The translations under genes and the position numbers were made by a program. This document shows, one piece after another, positions 33,575 through 44,032 of a stretch of 64,000 nucleotides of DNA (position 1 is the first letter of the stretch; every line of letters starts with the position of its first letter). The DNA comes from Malachius bipustulatus. Lineage: Eukaryota; Arthropoda; Insecta; Coleoptera; Melyridae. The notes beneath the pieces are model-generated. The model worked only from the letters and a program-made list of their open reading frames with translations. It ran no database searches and was not told the DNA's origin. The stretch covers positions 16,964,858 through 17,028,857 of the forward strand of contig OU342633.1 in NCBI GenBank assembly GCA_910589415.1, given 5' to 3'.

Positions 33575-35101
33575 TCATCTGGCCATGATGACGATGTCAT
33601 CGGCATACCCGATGCAGGTGATGCCATTCTCGGTGAGTAACCCGAGGAGCTGAGCTCGTCTACTACCCTCCATAGGAGGGGGGGATAACACCCTTCCTTG
33701 TGGGCATCCTTTTGTTGTCTTCACCTGGATGGTGTCATCGCCCACTTTGGTTTCAATTACTCTTGTGGACAGCATTATTTGTTGAATCCAATGGGATATT
33801 GTGCTGTTTATACCTTTTTTAGTTAGGGCTTTCTTGATAGCATCGCAAGAGGTGTTGTCGAATGCTCCTTCTATGTCCAGAAAAGCGCAAATGGCCGTTT
33901 CCTTGTACTCCAGAGTGTCCTGATTTTTTTCTGTCAGCTCATACAGGGCGGTCTCTGTTGATCTGTCCACTATGTACGCATGCTGGCTTGGGTGTAGTGG
34001 TCCCCTGTTCAGTGTTTCCGTTCTGATGTGATTATCGATGATTTTCTCCATCGTCTTTAGTAAGAAAGAGGTAAGACAGATGGGTCTAAATGACTTCGGG
34101 AGAGAGGTGTCCTTTCTTCCTGCCTCAGGAATAAAGATGACTTGCGCTTTCCTCCAGGCTTGTGGTATATATCCCATAGCCAGGCTGCTTCTAAATATTC
34201 TTACCAGGTGTGGTATGAGATCTTCTAGTCCTCTTTGCAGAAGAGCCATGAATATGCCATCCACCCCGGGTGATTTGAATGGCTGAAAGGTGCCAATTAC
34301 CCATTTCAGTCTTTCGGAAGTGCACATTGTTTTCGAGACCTCCCAATCTTCTTTCCTGGGTTTACCAGATTCGAACGAATTCTCGTTCCCTACTTTCAGG
34401 GCACTGCCTGGAAAGTGAGTTTCTAGCAGAAGTAAAGCTCTTTGCTCTTCATCTTCTATGTAGTTCCCATCAGGTATTCTGAGCGACATTGTTCCTTGGG
34501 CAATACCTTTCGCTAAAGCTTTATGAAGTCTGGATGCTTCAGATGTTGAGGTGATATCCCTGCAGAAATCCCTGAAGATCTTCCTTTTAGCTTTCCTGAT
34601 TTCCTTATTGTAGGTTGTCAGTACCGTCGTGTAGCCCTGCCAGTCTCCATCGCTCTTGGCTTTATTGAAAAGCATTCGAACTTCTGCCTGGAGCTTGGAT
34701 AGGTGTTTGTTCCACCACGGAGTTTTCCTACAATTTCTTTTCTCCCTGATGGGGCAGCTGGATTCGTATGAATATTTCAGCGCTCCGTTGAGAGATTCTA
34801 ATGTTGCTTCTAATTCTAGATGGTTTTTGACTCTAGAATTTGTTTGTTTTATGTTTTCTCTTAAGCTGGTGTGAAATGTGTCCCAGTCGGTGTTTCTCGG
34901 ATTTCTAATGAGGGTGTTCTCTTGCCAGAGTCCCCTCATGTTGGATTCTATTATTCTCTGATCAGAGAGTGAGGGTTCGTTAGATACCCTCCAGTCTCTG
35001 ATCAGCTGACATATCTGTATGCTCGGACTACCGATCGTTATGTCTATTACGTCTTGACTCCTTTTAGTTACAAAAGTGGGTGTGTTTCCCACATTCAGCA
35101 C
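33575..35101 (-). CDS. LINE A ORF2: endonuclease end and reverse transcriptase
   Basis: A 508-codon open frame. The N-terminus (LNVGNTPTFVTKRSQDVIDITIGSP, then SNEPSLSDQRII) is the end of the APE endonuclease with its SDH-type motif changed to SDQ. RT motifs follow in order: KSPGVDGIFMALLQ, QVIFIPEAG, FRPICLTSFLLKTMEKIID, QHAYIVDRSTETALYEL, AFLDIEGAFDNTS (first catalytic Asp), GCPQGRVLSP (usual GGVLSP), and GYADDIVIMAR (catalytic YADD). The segment between GCPQG and YADD (PPPMEGSRRAQLLGLL) has drifted through compensating frameshifts, so the enzyme is probably inactive. Not a host gene. Confidence 0.8.
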   Translation of the reverse strand: MLNVGNTPTFVTKRSQDVIDITIGSPSIQICQLIRDWRVSNEPSLSDQRIIESNMRGLWQENTLIRNPRNTDWDTFHTSLRENIKQTNSRVKNHLELEATLESLNGALKYSYESSCPIREKRNCRKTPWWNKHLSKLQAEVRMLFNKAKSDGDWQGYTTVLTTYNKEIRKAKRKIFRDFCRDITSTSEASRLHKALAKGIAQGTMSLRIPDGNYIEDEEQRALLLLETHFPGSALKVGNENSFESGKPRKEDWEVSKTMCTSERLKWVIGTFQPFKSPGVDGIFMALLQRGLEDLIPHLVRIFRSSLAMGYIPQAWRKAQVIFIPEAGRKDTSLPKSFRPICLTSFLLKTMEKIIDNHIRTETLNRGPLHPSQHAYIVDRSTETALYELTEKNQDTLEYKETAICAFLDIEGAFDNTSCDAIKKALTKKGINSTISHWIQQIMLSTRVIETKVGDDTIQVKTTKGCPQGRVLSPPPMEGSRRAQLLGLLTENGITCIGYADDIVIMAR

Positions 35102-35171
35102 ATCTAAATTGGATTCAAGTAAAAATTGAAGCAGTTGCTCACCTCTTTTGCTGGTATCCTTGCTGCCCCAG

Positions 35172-35371
35172 CTAATGCTGTAAGTTTACATCACTGCCGA
35201 GTAGGAGCGGTAGTCCATGCCCGTTGCAGTACTCGACTAGTTTCTGGACTTCCATAGGAGGTGCTGATGTCTTCTCATGGAAGTACACGCTGATGCTACA
35301 GTGTGTGCCTCCTGTGATGTTAACCCGGATTGGCACAAGGTCCCGTGTCATGAATTTTGAAAGACATAGGG
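35172..35371 (-). pseudogene. LINE A endonuclease fragment
   Basis: Reads RDLVPIRVNITGGTHCSISVYFHEKTSAPPMEVQKLVEYCNGHGLPLLLGSDVNLQH. The LLLGSDVN box corresponds to the GDxN motif of APE-type endonucleases. A frameshift separates it from the main ORF; the N-terminal half is missing because of 5' truncation. Confidence 0.7.
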
Positions 35372-35535
35372 CCAGTTGCACAAACGTTAATTAAAGATTT
35401 GTCAGATAATTACTGATTTTAAATTGCTAATTTTGACAATATGGTGAATATTTTGAATGATCTTTTATTTTTTATCAGTAATTAACTCTTCTAAAAGGGA
35501 GTAGAATTTATTTCCAGCAATATCAGACCAACATT
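35372..35535. repeat. Dispersed repeat fragment
   Basis: Starts GTTGCACAAACGTTAATTA, which recurs at 48950 with a similar continuation ending ACCAACATTTTGAT or its complement. Probably a MITE; boundaries are approximate. Confidence 0.5.
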
Positions 35536-35576
35536 TTGATTATACAACGTGGCGATAAAGTTTGGAACAATATTCA

Positions 35577-36119
35577 TAATAATAATAATTTTATAATAAT
35601 AACAATGATAATAATGATTATATTTTTCACTTTGCCAAGTTATGACGTAAACTTTTTTATTATGACGTCATCTATTTGTCAAATATGACGTCATTGCTTT
35701 TTTTTTAATGACAACTGCAATTTTTTTCACGTTTTCCAAGAGATCTTCTTACCGTTCAAATCATGACACAAGAAAATTGGTACCTTGCATAACGATTTTT
35801 TTTTTTTGAAAAAAAACTATTATTATTAAAAAAGATTAGTAGGTACAAGATAAGCGTCTGATAACACAGAAATTGATAAAAATGACACCAAATGTCCACA
35901 AGTTGAGATAGCAACTTTTTAGTTTCATTCAATTTTTCATTTTGTAACATAGCAACGTACCAAAATAATAAAAATGATCTTATTTTATCACAGTGCATTT
36001 TTTGAAAAATATGCTTATGTAAGGTACCAGCTTTTTCATGTTATGATTTGAACGATGATGTCATATTTGACAAATAGATAACGTCATAATAAAAAACTTG
36101 ACGTCATAACTTGGCAAAC
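35577..36119. repeat. AT-rich palindrome
   Basis: 35629-35700 and about 36045-36119 are inverted copies (TTTGCCAAGTTATGACGT, TTTTTTATTATGACGT, TCTATTTGTCAAATATGAC). AAT microsatellite sequence precedes it. No ORF. Confidence 0.55.
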
Positions 36120-36923
36120 TATACGGATTAATTGTTCTTCATTGCTGGTATGAATTTCTTGTAAAAGAACTAAGTCTACATTATTATTATAATATGTAGG
36201 TACTTATAGTCCAGTCAAATTAGACGAAAAAGGCATCGAATTATGCATTTCATGCGGAAAAGAAAATATTTTGTGTGGGGGTTGGGTAGTCCATGGAGAG
36301 TCTAAATCCAAAAATGCGACCTCCTACCCCTTGTGAATTAGCCGCCATATTGGTTTTAAGGGTGGATGGAGTTTTTGCACTTTACGACGTTAATTCGCAT
36401 TTTACCGAAAAAAGTGTCATTACTTACTTTATTCAGAAAAACATTCTCCACAAATTTGCATATGTGACATTTTTTCGTATTTGCAATATTTAATGACCTA
36501 CAGGTGATTCATTAAGAACAAGGGGGATGAAAAATTGGTATTTTCGGAATAACTCCTTTTTTCCAATCGCAATCCAAAAATTGTTCCCACCGAACTTGTA
36601 GCGCTTACAATTACGAACATTTACATAACGATATCTCATTAATCGGACCAATTATTGTTGCGCAGTAGTGCGTCAAAGTCATTAAGGTGAGATCGGGCCA
36701 ATTAGATTTCTCAGGTAAGCGATAACCCAGGCCGACTCGCTCCAAATAGGGCTGCCGTATATAGATAAGATTTGTCTGTGATGTGGTAAAACCAATAAAA
36801 ACGTGTCTAGACAAGCCTAGAAAATATATGCACTTTAAAAAAAATATTAGCATGTTCGTGAAAATCTGGAAACACATCCCAAAAAAGTCATTCGATCAGT
36901 TGGGAAACGACCAGTGTTCCAAA

Positions 36924-37112
36924 ATGAGTGACTGCTTCGTCTGTAAAGAGGCCTTGGACCTCGACGAAAATCGCGTCATTAAAGAAAAAGAGGTACAAAC
37001 TCTTCGGAAATCCGCGAATACGAGGGAAGACAAAGAAAATGAGGTCATGTTAAACATGTATTTAATATCATGTATTTATAATATCTTTATACGGGGACAC
37101 AGCTACAAGTGA
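36924..37112 (+). CDS. Short ORF with CxxC start, upstream part of transposon-borne protein
   Basis: Translation begins MSDCFVCKEALDLDENRVIKEKEVQTLRKSANTREDKENEV. Proteins that carry the CXC-type tail (next entry) and are repeated in arthropod genomes often begin with a CxxC, a V-x-x-KG-V-x-TL-x-x-S motif and an H-x-x-C motif, which this resembles up to residue 43. After that the frame reads into AT-rich sequence and stops. I chose the ATG at 36924 rather than the upstream one because conservation starts there. Confidence 0.35.
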   Translation: MSDCFVCKEALDLDENRVIKEKEVQTLRKSANTREDKENEVMLNMYLISCIYNIFIRGHSYK

Positions 37113-37116
37113 CGGT

Positions 37117-37572
37117 TTGAATGGATGCAGATATAAACGTTTCGCTAAATCATCAGCAAAAAGTAAATGCAACCTAGCAGCTTTACCACCAACTGCCGAA
37201 GCAGCAAAATACCACACTCATCGGACCTACTACCAAATACAAAAATGGCTTAACAATGAAAAAAATCCTGAGCACTGGGGATGGAAAAAAGATTCGAGGG
37301 GTTGGATGCCATTGACTACTACTGGGGATCCTGCACCACAATCGTTGATGAAGTTGATATCCTGCAAATGTACGAAAAATTGTGGAGCAGCTTGTGGCTG
37401 CCGAAAAGCGGGTCTTCACTGTACGGCGATCTGCAGAACTGTTCCGGGGAAATATGCGACAACGTACCAGAAAAACTCTCAGCGATGGATGAGTTTGAAA
37501 ATGATGACGACGACGAAGAACCCGATTCTTGGCAAAAAACCGCAGTACATTCTCACGATCACATCGACATAA
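37117..37572 (+). CDS. Tesmin/CXC-like cysteine-rich ORF of a repeated element
   Basis: Encodes KSKCNLAALPPTAEAAKYHTHRTYYQIQKWL followed by an HWGWKKDSRGWMPL block and SCKCTKNCGAACGCRKAGLHCTAIC. The C-x-C-x3-C-x3-C-x-C...H-C-x3-C spacing is like the CXC (tesmin/TSO1) fold. LAALPPTxxAAxxHxxRxYxQxQxW plus CXC is a combination I know from many near-identical, unnamed insect proteins of probable transposon origin. The usual final CxxC after CTAIC is missing (CRTVPGK) and the reading frame then drifts, so this copy is likely defective. Function unknown; DNA binding is a guess from the CXC fold. Confidence 0.55.
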   Translation: MNGCRYKRFAKSSAKSKCNLAALPPTAEAAKYHTHRTYYQIQKWLNNEKNPEHWGWKKDSRGWMPLTTTGDPAPQSLMKLISCKCTKNCGAACGCRKAGLHCTAICRTVPGKYATTYQKNSQRWMSLKMMTTTKNPILGKKPQYILTITST

Positions 37573-37659
37573 GAATCATTTCACCTGGTTCTTCACGGAA
37601 AAAAAGAAAAAATGAGAACGATAGCTTCCCAATAAACACCTACGTTTATTGGGAATATA

Positions 37660-38535
37660 CAGGGTGTCCCAGCTTATTCGAAGCGGTCTCTGTAGGCCAA
37701 ACGAAGGATTTTTTCCAAAAATTTTTTGCAAATTCAAGTACAGAATAACAATGGCCATAATTTAAAATTATTTTGAAGTATACAGGGGGTCCCATATGAC
37801 AGTGGCATATCAAAGTTATGTTTTTTTAAATGGAATGCTCCTATGTTATCGCATTTTTAGATTGTCTGAGAAGAGTAAATAAGATTGGCTTTTACAGTTA
37901 GTGTTTAAATTCAGAAGTTTTTGAGTTATAAACAAGTGAAAATCGTCATTTTTCAAGTTCAAGGCCCTGTACAACGAAAACGGCTGAAGATAGAGGAAAA
38001 CGGCTTACATGTCCCTATTTTAACTTTTCATGTACTATCCTATGATGTAGATGAAATGTTTATACAGGGTGATAAAAAATTTTAAAAATTCTGAGATTTC
38101 TCCACGCGTCACCAAATAAAAAAATCAAAGAAAGTACAAATGTTTCTATACCATAGGATAGTACATAAAAAGTTAAAATAGGGACATGTAAGCCGTTTTT
38201 CTCTATCTTCAGCCGTTTTCGTTATACAGGCCTTGAACTTGAAAAATGACGATTTTCACTTGTTTATAACTCAAAAACTTCTGAATTTAAACACCAACTG
38301 TGAAAGCCAATCTTGTTTTCTCTTCTCAGACATTCTAAAATTGCAATAACATAGAAGCATTCCATTTAAAAAAACATAACTTTGATATGCCACTGTGATA
38401 TGGGACACTCTGTATACTCCAAAATAATTTTACATTATGGCCATTGTGATTCTGTACTTGAATTTTCAAAAAGTTTTTTGAAAAAGTCAATCGTTTGGCC
38501 TACAGAGACCGCTTCGAATAAGCTGGGACACACTG
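37660..38535. mobile_element. Palindromic MITE with CAGGGTGTCCCAGC ends
   Basis: An 876-bp palindrome, TA on both sides, ends CAGGGTGTCCCAGCTTATTC and the complement (right end has CACACTG). It inserted just after the CXC ORF. Its inner three quarters are the same module as 4415-5210, with different outer arms in that copy. Confidence 0.75.
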
Positions 38536-39369
38536 TATATGTGAAACCCAAAGGAAATAAATAAACATTTTTTTGAATACGATTTACCATTGAATTTTTT
38601 TCTAATGCGATAATATTCCTCGGCTTCGTCTCGAAATATTAATTCACATTCGTCTAAAGAAAATTTCGTCCTGTGGTAGGTACATAAAATACTATTATTA
38701 TGAATAATTTAACACAACTTGTACGACAGTCGCTTATACTTTCAAGAGTCTAGAATTGATTCTACAAATGGATCAAATTACTTTTCATGCATCTCGCATA
38801 ATAACGATATATTAATTTTTCTGAATTTTGACAAATTTATAACCTAAGATTCATGATATTTTGACTACATCAATTGGATTGGACGAGTGAAAGGTTTAGT
38901 TCGCAGACTTCGGCGCACTACTGCGCAACAATAATTGGTCCGATTAATGAGATATCGTTATGTAAATGTTCGTAATTGTAAGCGCTACAAGTTCGGTGGG
39001 AACAATTTTTGGATTGCGATTGGAAAAAAGGAGTTATTCCGAAAATACCAATTTTTCATCCCCCTTGTTCTTAATGAATCACCTGTAGGTCATTAAATAT
39101 TGCAAATACGAAAAAATGTCACATATGCAAATTTGTGGAGAATGTTTTTCTGAATAAAGTAAGTAATGACACTTTTTTCGGTAAAATGCGAATTAACGTC
39201 GTAAAGTGCAAAAACTCCATCCACCCCTAAAACCAATATGGCGGCTAATTCACAAGGGGTAGGAGGTCGCATTTTTGGATTTAGACTCTCCATGGACTAC
39301 CCAACCCCCACACAAAATATTTTCTTTTCCGCATGAAATGCACATTTAAATCCTACTTTGACTGGACTA

Positions 39370-41073
39370 TTATAACTTTAATAAAAAATCACACTTATCT
39401 TTATAAATTCCTCCCACCTTTACTTAATTGAAGAATCGTAAATTATTTTCTAATGACAAGTTTAGAGAAAGTACCTTATTCCTTAAAATCAGTTCGATCT
39501 TCCCAGCGATTTTTTTTTGTGTTGGTAAATCGAGGATTCTTCTTGCAAAGCTGTTGTCAGGATTTATTTTTATGCTTTTTATAAGTGAAAATTTTTCATT
39601 TTCACTGGAGTAAATTATTTGTCAACTTAACATTAATAAATCTTTTGCAAAGAAATTATGTAAGTTGCAAGTTAAAGTTCTAATATTATGAACTTGTTTT
39701 TTGTTATAAAACAGGTCCCTGGTAATGATATGACCAGTCAGGGTCTGTTTCCTTAAACAGTTTCCTTAAAAAAAAAAACAATTTGCTTTAAATGAGCCTT
39801 TTGTCGCGAAACGCTTTTTGAGTTTAGTTAGTTCAATTTGTGAAGTTAATTAGGTAGTAATAAAGTAGGTATAAAAAGTAGATAAAAAAAGTTGAAATTA
39901 ATGAAATTGAATGTCGATATACGTTGCAAAAGTCATGGCCTACTGTCGGTCTTCTTTTTTATTGCTCGCTTTTTAATTACGAGTATTATAGAAATATCGT
40001 AACAGTTTTTTTTCTTCAATATAGCTTGTTGTAGCTGCTTGTGTGGAATCACACCGTTATCGCATCCTTAATTGTGACAACCGTGAATAGTGACATTCGA
40101 AACAGATTGCAATACGGAACCCTCGGATTTGTTTTACATATTATTTTTTATGTTGAGTTTTTAAAAACAGGTCCTGATTAAGAGCCCCTGTAGTCACAGA
40201 ATTTAGGATCGCTTAGGTTTAAGGACCTATTTTAAGAAAAACAGCTCAAAATATCAGAGTTCTCTCGGTTGTCTATATTAATAATTTGTTCGCACCACTG
40301 AACTGCATAGAGTTTAATCAGTCATAGTGCAATCCTAAGCGGTTATAGGTGAGGTCAAATGGAATAGGAAACCACCTCCAATTTGGTTGTTGTTTAAATT
40401 TTTTTTTTGCTAAAAATACATTTTTTACAGTTTATGAAACTTATATTAAACGTAATAAATATTATTTAATACTTTGTTTTACAATATTGGAAAATAAATA
40501 TTCTTTAGTATATTAATGGTTAATAGAAACGGCAAGAGATACAGGCTCGAGGTTGAATAAGAACAAGTTGAATAAGAATTTGATTTTATTTATATTTTCA
40601 ATTGTTGCTGAAATATCCTGAAAAGAAGTAAGTTTACATAAGTCGTCAAAAAGCTATCCATTTCGACATCACAAAAATTTTCAAAGCCGACTTGATTCCA
40701 GAGTTTTCATAGCCAACTTTTGTTTTTCTTATGGACGCCATATTGATTTTTTATGTAGTTCGGTATAAAATAAATCAAGGAAACCAAAAATTAATAATAT
40801 TAATAACAAAGCCTACAAAAAATAGTTACCTAATTAATTTCTAATACCTAATAAGAAAGATATAGCTAAAATAAGAAATTTTGTTTTTTTCAGTTTTTTC
40901 AGGATATTTCAGAAACGACTGAAAATATAAAAAAAAAAAAACAGTCAAATTCTTATTAAGCATCAAATTGTGCATTTTTTCACTAATTTAACCGAGCCTG
41001 TATCTCATGCCGTTTCCAATATCCCCATGTACTTCCATTTACACTGCACACATTGTATACATATTGTTATAGT
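39370..41073. other. Intronic DNA with a degenerate palindrome
   Basis: 40518-41025 is a worn inverted repeat related to the 59650-60652 family (ATATCCTGAAAA, CAAAGCCGACTTGATTCCAG). The rest is AT-rich and featureless. Confidence 0.45.
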
Positions 41074-41948
41074 ACAGACAGCAGGGAGATTTTCCATAAT
41101 GTTAATGTGGAAACATATTTTACCTGGATGTTTTTAAACATACGCATTTAGGCCTCTCCCAGTGTCCCAAATGCACAAAAGTCTACAATTTTTGCGTTAC
41201 GAGGGGAGCGGGATGGGATCTGAAACGTGTAAAATTTGTTTTCTAATTTTCTCGGTTTGTATTATAGCTACGACAAAAGTAATTACTCCAGTGTAGAGGG
41301 CGCATCGAGCACTATAAGTTTGCTTTTCGTAACTTTTGCCGTAACTGGAACGGTTACCGATTGGATGTCGAGGCAAACTTTTTGGAGCATTTTTTTAAAT
41401 TAAATTAACCTTCCGTGAGGTAATAACCTTTCACATAGGGGGCTTAAATCCTCAAATAGGTCCCAATGGTTGAACGGAACTCTCTGTGGTGATGTGGAAA
41501 AGAGTCCACGTGAAAAAATGTAGGCGCATACAGGGTCATCCTGAAATGGCGGACATGGACAGCACCACAGCATCTATTGTGGATTAAAGATTTTAAGTTC
41601 ATTTACTTTTTCCTCCAGTATGGCTCCTTCAAATGATATGACCACTTTTGTGAAAAACGATGCCACATTGAAAATTTTTGTTGAACTCAGGGAATAGGTA
41701 AAATTAGAATGCCTGTAATTCCCTTACCAATTAAAAATAAATAAAAAGCAAACATCGTAATAATCATTAATAATAATAAATAATAAAGGTAGGTCGTTTT
41801 GAGTATAAAGCACATATAGTGCATTTACTAGCCTGCTAGGTGGGGTCGGAGAATTACTCCATTGCCCATAACAGTTTGTCATGCTGGCAGTGCCTGAAAC
41901 TCCAATCAAGAGAGCTTCCAGCATCCAACAGCAGAGTCTTCCAGAGTA

Positions 41949-42011
41949 CCAGAACAAGCACAGACACGTGTTTCGCCCTACTGCTGGGGCTCTTCAGTGT
42001 GCTGCATCTGG
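41949..42011 (-). ncRNA. Type I hammerhead ribozyme, minus strand
   Basis: On minus: CCAG-ATGC-AGCACA, CTGAAGA (variable position 7 is A, allowed), GCCC-loop-GGGC, GAAA, CACGTGTC, then TGTGCT-TGTT-CTGG. Cleavage triplet GTC. Same stems as the copy at 15026-15085, with a longer stem II loop (CAGCAGTA). Confidence 0.75.
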
Positions 42012-42120
42012 AGTATCCGGAGGATGCTGTCGGATGAATGGAAGTTTGGCCGTCTTAGATAAAACAGCAACACGGATCTCCGTTAGTTGTAAAGTTAGAA
42101 TCTCCGTTTCTTTTCTCTTA

Positions 42121-42272
42121 AGTCCGGTTCTCACTTGTACAACACCCGACGACAGCGACAACGCGGCAACACGACAAAATTGCAGGGGGATTTCACCCTG
42201 ATTTCTTATTAAATTGTATACAGTGAGAATCACTTAAACGTCGTCGGGTGTCGTACAAGTGAGAACCGGCCT
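42121..42272. mobile_element. 152-bp PIF/Harbinger-type MITE
   Basis: Terminal inverted repeats AGTCCGGTTCTCACTTGTAC and its complement, about 34 bp, containing ACACCCGACGAC. Flanked by an exact TTA duplication (42118-42120 and 42273-42275), which is the PIF/Harbinger target preference. No coding capacity. Confidence 0.75.
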
Positions 42273-42457
42273 TTATGATTATCAATCGACTGGCACTGGT
42301 GGTGTCTGAAACTGTAATAAACTTTGAGTGAACTCACGGTTAGTTCTTTAGAATGACCGCTAGATGTCACTCTACTTTACAACTAACGGAGATCTGTGTT
42401 ACTGTTTTATTTAAGACGGCCAAACTTCCATTCATCCGACAGCATCCTCCGGATACT

Positions 42458-42519
42458 CCAGATGCAGCACACTGAAGAGCCCCAGTAGGGCGAAACACGT
42501 ATCTGTGCTTGTTATCTGG
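42458..42519 (+). ncRNA. Hammerhead ribozyme, plus strand, variant cleavage site
   Basis: CCAG-ATGC-AGCACA, CTGAAGA (42472-42478), GCCC/GGGC with loop CAGTA, GAAA (42492-42495), cleavage triplet ATC (42501-42503), then TGTGCT and CTGG. ATC fits the NUH rule, but its A cannot pair with the C after GAAA, so stem III is weaker than in the other copies. Confidence 0.65.
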
Positions 42520-42797
42520 TACTCTGGAATCTGGAAGGCTCTGCTGTTGGAGATTGGAAGCTCTCTAGATTGGAGTATATACCAGCATTGAATTATAACT
42601 ATTTACAGAATGCAAATTTGTCATAGCTATAATACAAGCCAAGGAAATTAGAAAATAAATTTTGCACCTTTTAGGCATCATGTAATGCAAAAATTGTAGA
42701 CTTTTGTACATTTGGGACCCTGAGAGGGGCCTAAAATGCGTATGCAAAAATGAAGCGAGGTAGGTATGTTTCCAGCTCAAACTCTCTACTCCCTGTA

Positions 42798-42859
42798 CTA
42801 ATTAGCTTATTTTTTCTCTATCACGTGCATGTTATCACACAGTAATTTTCATTTTTCAG
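42798..42859 (+). other. End of the 13-kb intron
   Basis: Acceptor TTTTCATTTTTCAG ends at 42859. Confidence 0.7.
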
Positions 42860-43090
42860 GTGCCAATCCGACACTCCGGGACAGCGGACGTGGATTTCGG
42901 GCGGACCAGTGGGCACGGTTTTGTGGACGGTACGTGTGTGCCGATGTGATAGAAAAGCATGCCAGGCAGAGGCTGCTTGAGCGCAGCACTTCCTATGGTC
43001 ACTGGGGTTGCGATCCTGAATTAGGAGCCCGCTTGCTCATGGGCAAAGTGGTTCCCGTGCCGCCAGTTCCACAACATCCACCTGCTCAAG
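42860..43090 (+). CDS. Ankyrin-repeat protein, exon c
   Basis: 231 nt, phase 1 to phase 1, donor GTGTGT. Encodes ANPTLRDSGRGFRADQWARFCGRYVCADVIEKH, which closes the last ankyrin repeat, followed by ARQRLLERSTSYGHWGCDPELGARLLMGKVVPVPPVPQHPPAQG. The non-canonical last repeat (RGxxAxxWAxxxGRY) reminds me of ANKRD33-type proteins, but I cannot confirm this. The exon is GC-rich compared with its introns, as expected for a constrained coding exon. Confidence 0.85.
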
Positions 43091-43816
43091 GTGTGTTAAT
43101 TTTGGCTACAAATGTAATAATAATCTTATTTTTCATGTGGTAAAAAATATAAACGATGTTCAAAAAAGATTTATCAGAAACAAGACCCAATATAACGATC
43201 CAATTCCCACAGAAATTTCCAATTGTACCGGAACTTGACACATTCTTTCTTATTAAAAATGAATTGGTCATTTTTTTATCATTTTTAGATTCTAAATCAA
43301 GATTTAAGTGAACTTTTGTCAACAAACTCTACCCGAATAATTTCGTTTTCAAGACCTTTAGATTTTAATATTTTTTCTTCAAGCTATCTGCAAATTATTT
43401 TCCACTTAGCTCAGCACCTAACTATAGCGACACGAACGAAACAAAATTGGCATCAACGCCTCAAGTTTAAAAAAAAATTGTTTCAGATTCATAATAAGTA
43501 GATTTAACCGACCTCGTAACTCTTACTTTTTCTGGGATCCCAATAGTGAGCACCATTCTGTACACCTAATAGGTTTTTTTATAGGTTATCCCATGACTCG
43601 ATGGTCAGGAACGTATTCTTTAGTCAGTTTTAAGTCGAACGGCCCCCTATACACTTTTGCCCAAAACTAAAAAAAAATATGACAAATAAATTATACATTT
43701 ACTTATAACTTACTTTAAAACTAGCCATTTGTTAAGATTCAAAAGCTGCTCTCTACTGCAGCAATTACATTTAATAAAGTTTCTTTTTCAAGTAATTTTT
43801 AGAGAAAATTAGGTAC
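43091..43816 (+). other. Intron between exons c and d, first part
   Basis: AT-rich, no recognisable element before the LINE insertion. Confidence 0.6.
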
Positions 43817-43828
43817 AAGTTTGCAATA
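43817..43828. repeat. 12-bp target-site duplication, left copy
   Basis: AAGTTTGCAATA, exactly repeated at 45618-45629. Confidence 0.85.
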
Positions 43829-44032
43829 TTTGTATTATATTTGTATCTTTGAGGGTGATCAAGTCACTATACGACCTAAAAGATCTATTGTATCCCCTCT
43901 ACTGTGCTTCGCCTGGTGTGGAATCCCTTTACTGAAGCACCCTCTCCAAGTCCGTTTCCTTGAGAAACTTCAAGATTTTGAGATTCCCTGCCTCTAGCTG
44001 GTAGTAGCCCAGAACATGAGTGCTTTTGAGTT

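Larger units (their letters stand above)
32125..35371 (-). mobile_element. LINE family A, copy 1 (long, 5'- and 3'-truncated)
   Basis: Minus-strand non-LTR element with the endonuclease C-terminus (35172-35371), reverse transcriptase (33575-35101 and following) and RNase H (32321-32608). It stops at about 32125, roughly 190 bp short of the 3' end seen in copies 2 and 3. At 35372 it abuts a dispersed repeat (GTTGCACAAACGTTAATTA). It lies in the large intron, antisense to the host gene. Confidence 0.8.
36212..39369 (+). mobile_element. DNA element with ~460-bp terminal inverted repeats and a CXC-type ORF
   Basis: Left arm 36212-36676 and right arm 38912-39369 are nearly identical inverted copies starting AGTCCAGTCAAA. 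Between them lies a plus-strand cysteine-rich ORF (next entries) and a nested palindromic MITE (37660-38535). The 66-codon frames in the arms (36293-36493 plus, 39093-39293 minus) differ at one residue, which shows how little the arms have diverged. No DDE transposase is visible. Target duplication is unclear. Confidence 0.6.
41828..42575. mobile_element. Palindromic element with two outward-facing hammerheads
   Basis: The arms about 41895-42090 and 42370-42575 are inverted copies. They include GACGGCCAAACTTCCATTC-type sequence, ACAGCATCCTCCGGATACTC and a hammerhead in each arm. The outer left part (TAGCCTGCTAGGTGGGGTCGG...GGCAGTGCCTGAAACTC) matches the element at 14877-15210. A PIF-like MITE (42121-42272) sits in the centre. 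Confidence 0.65.
41074..42797. mobile_element. Outer palindrome enclosing a hammerhead element
   Basis: 41140-41205 and 42685-42755 are inverted copies (TACGCATTTAGGCC, AAAAGTCTACAATTTTTGC). Outer ends resemble CAG(ACAGCA)GGGAG and CTCCCTG, each flanked by TA. A single CAGGGTCATCC arm starts at 41531. The hammerhead unit at 41828-42575 lies inside. Confidence 0.5.

Noticed and set aside
32259..34874. Plus-strand ORFs opposite the LINE A gene
   Set aside because: Antisense shadows of the reverse transcriptase and RNase H frames.
37281..37748. 155-residue ORF overlapping the CXC frame
   Set aside because: Lacks motifs; the other frame contains the conserved cysteine array.
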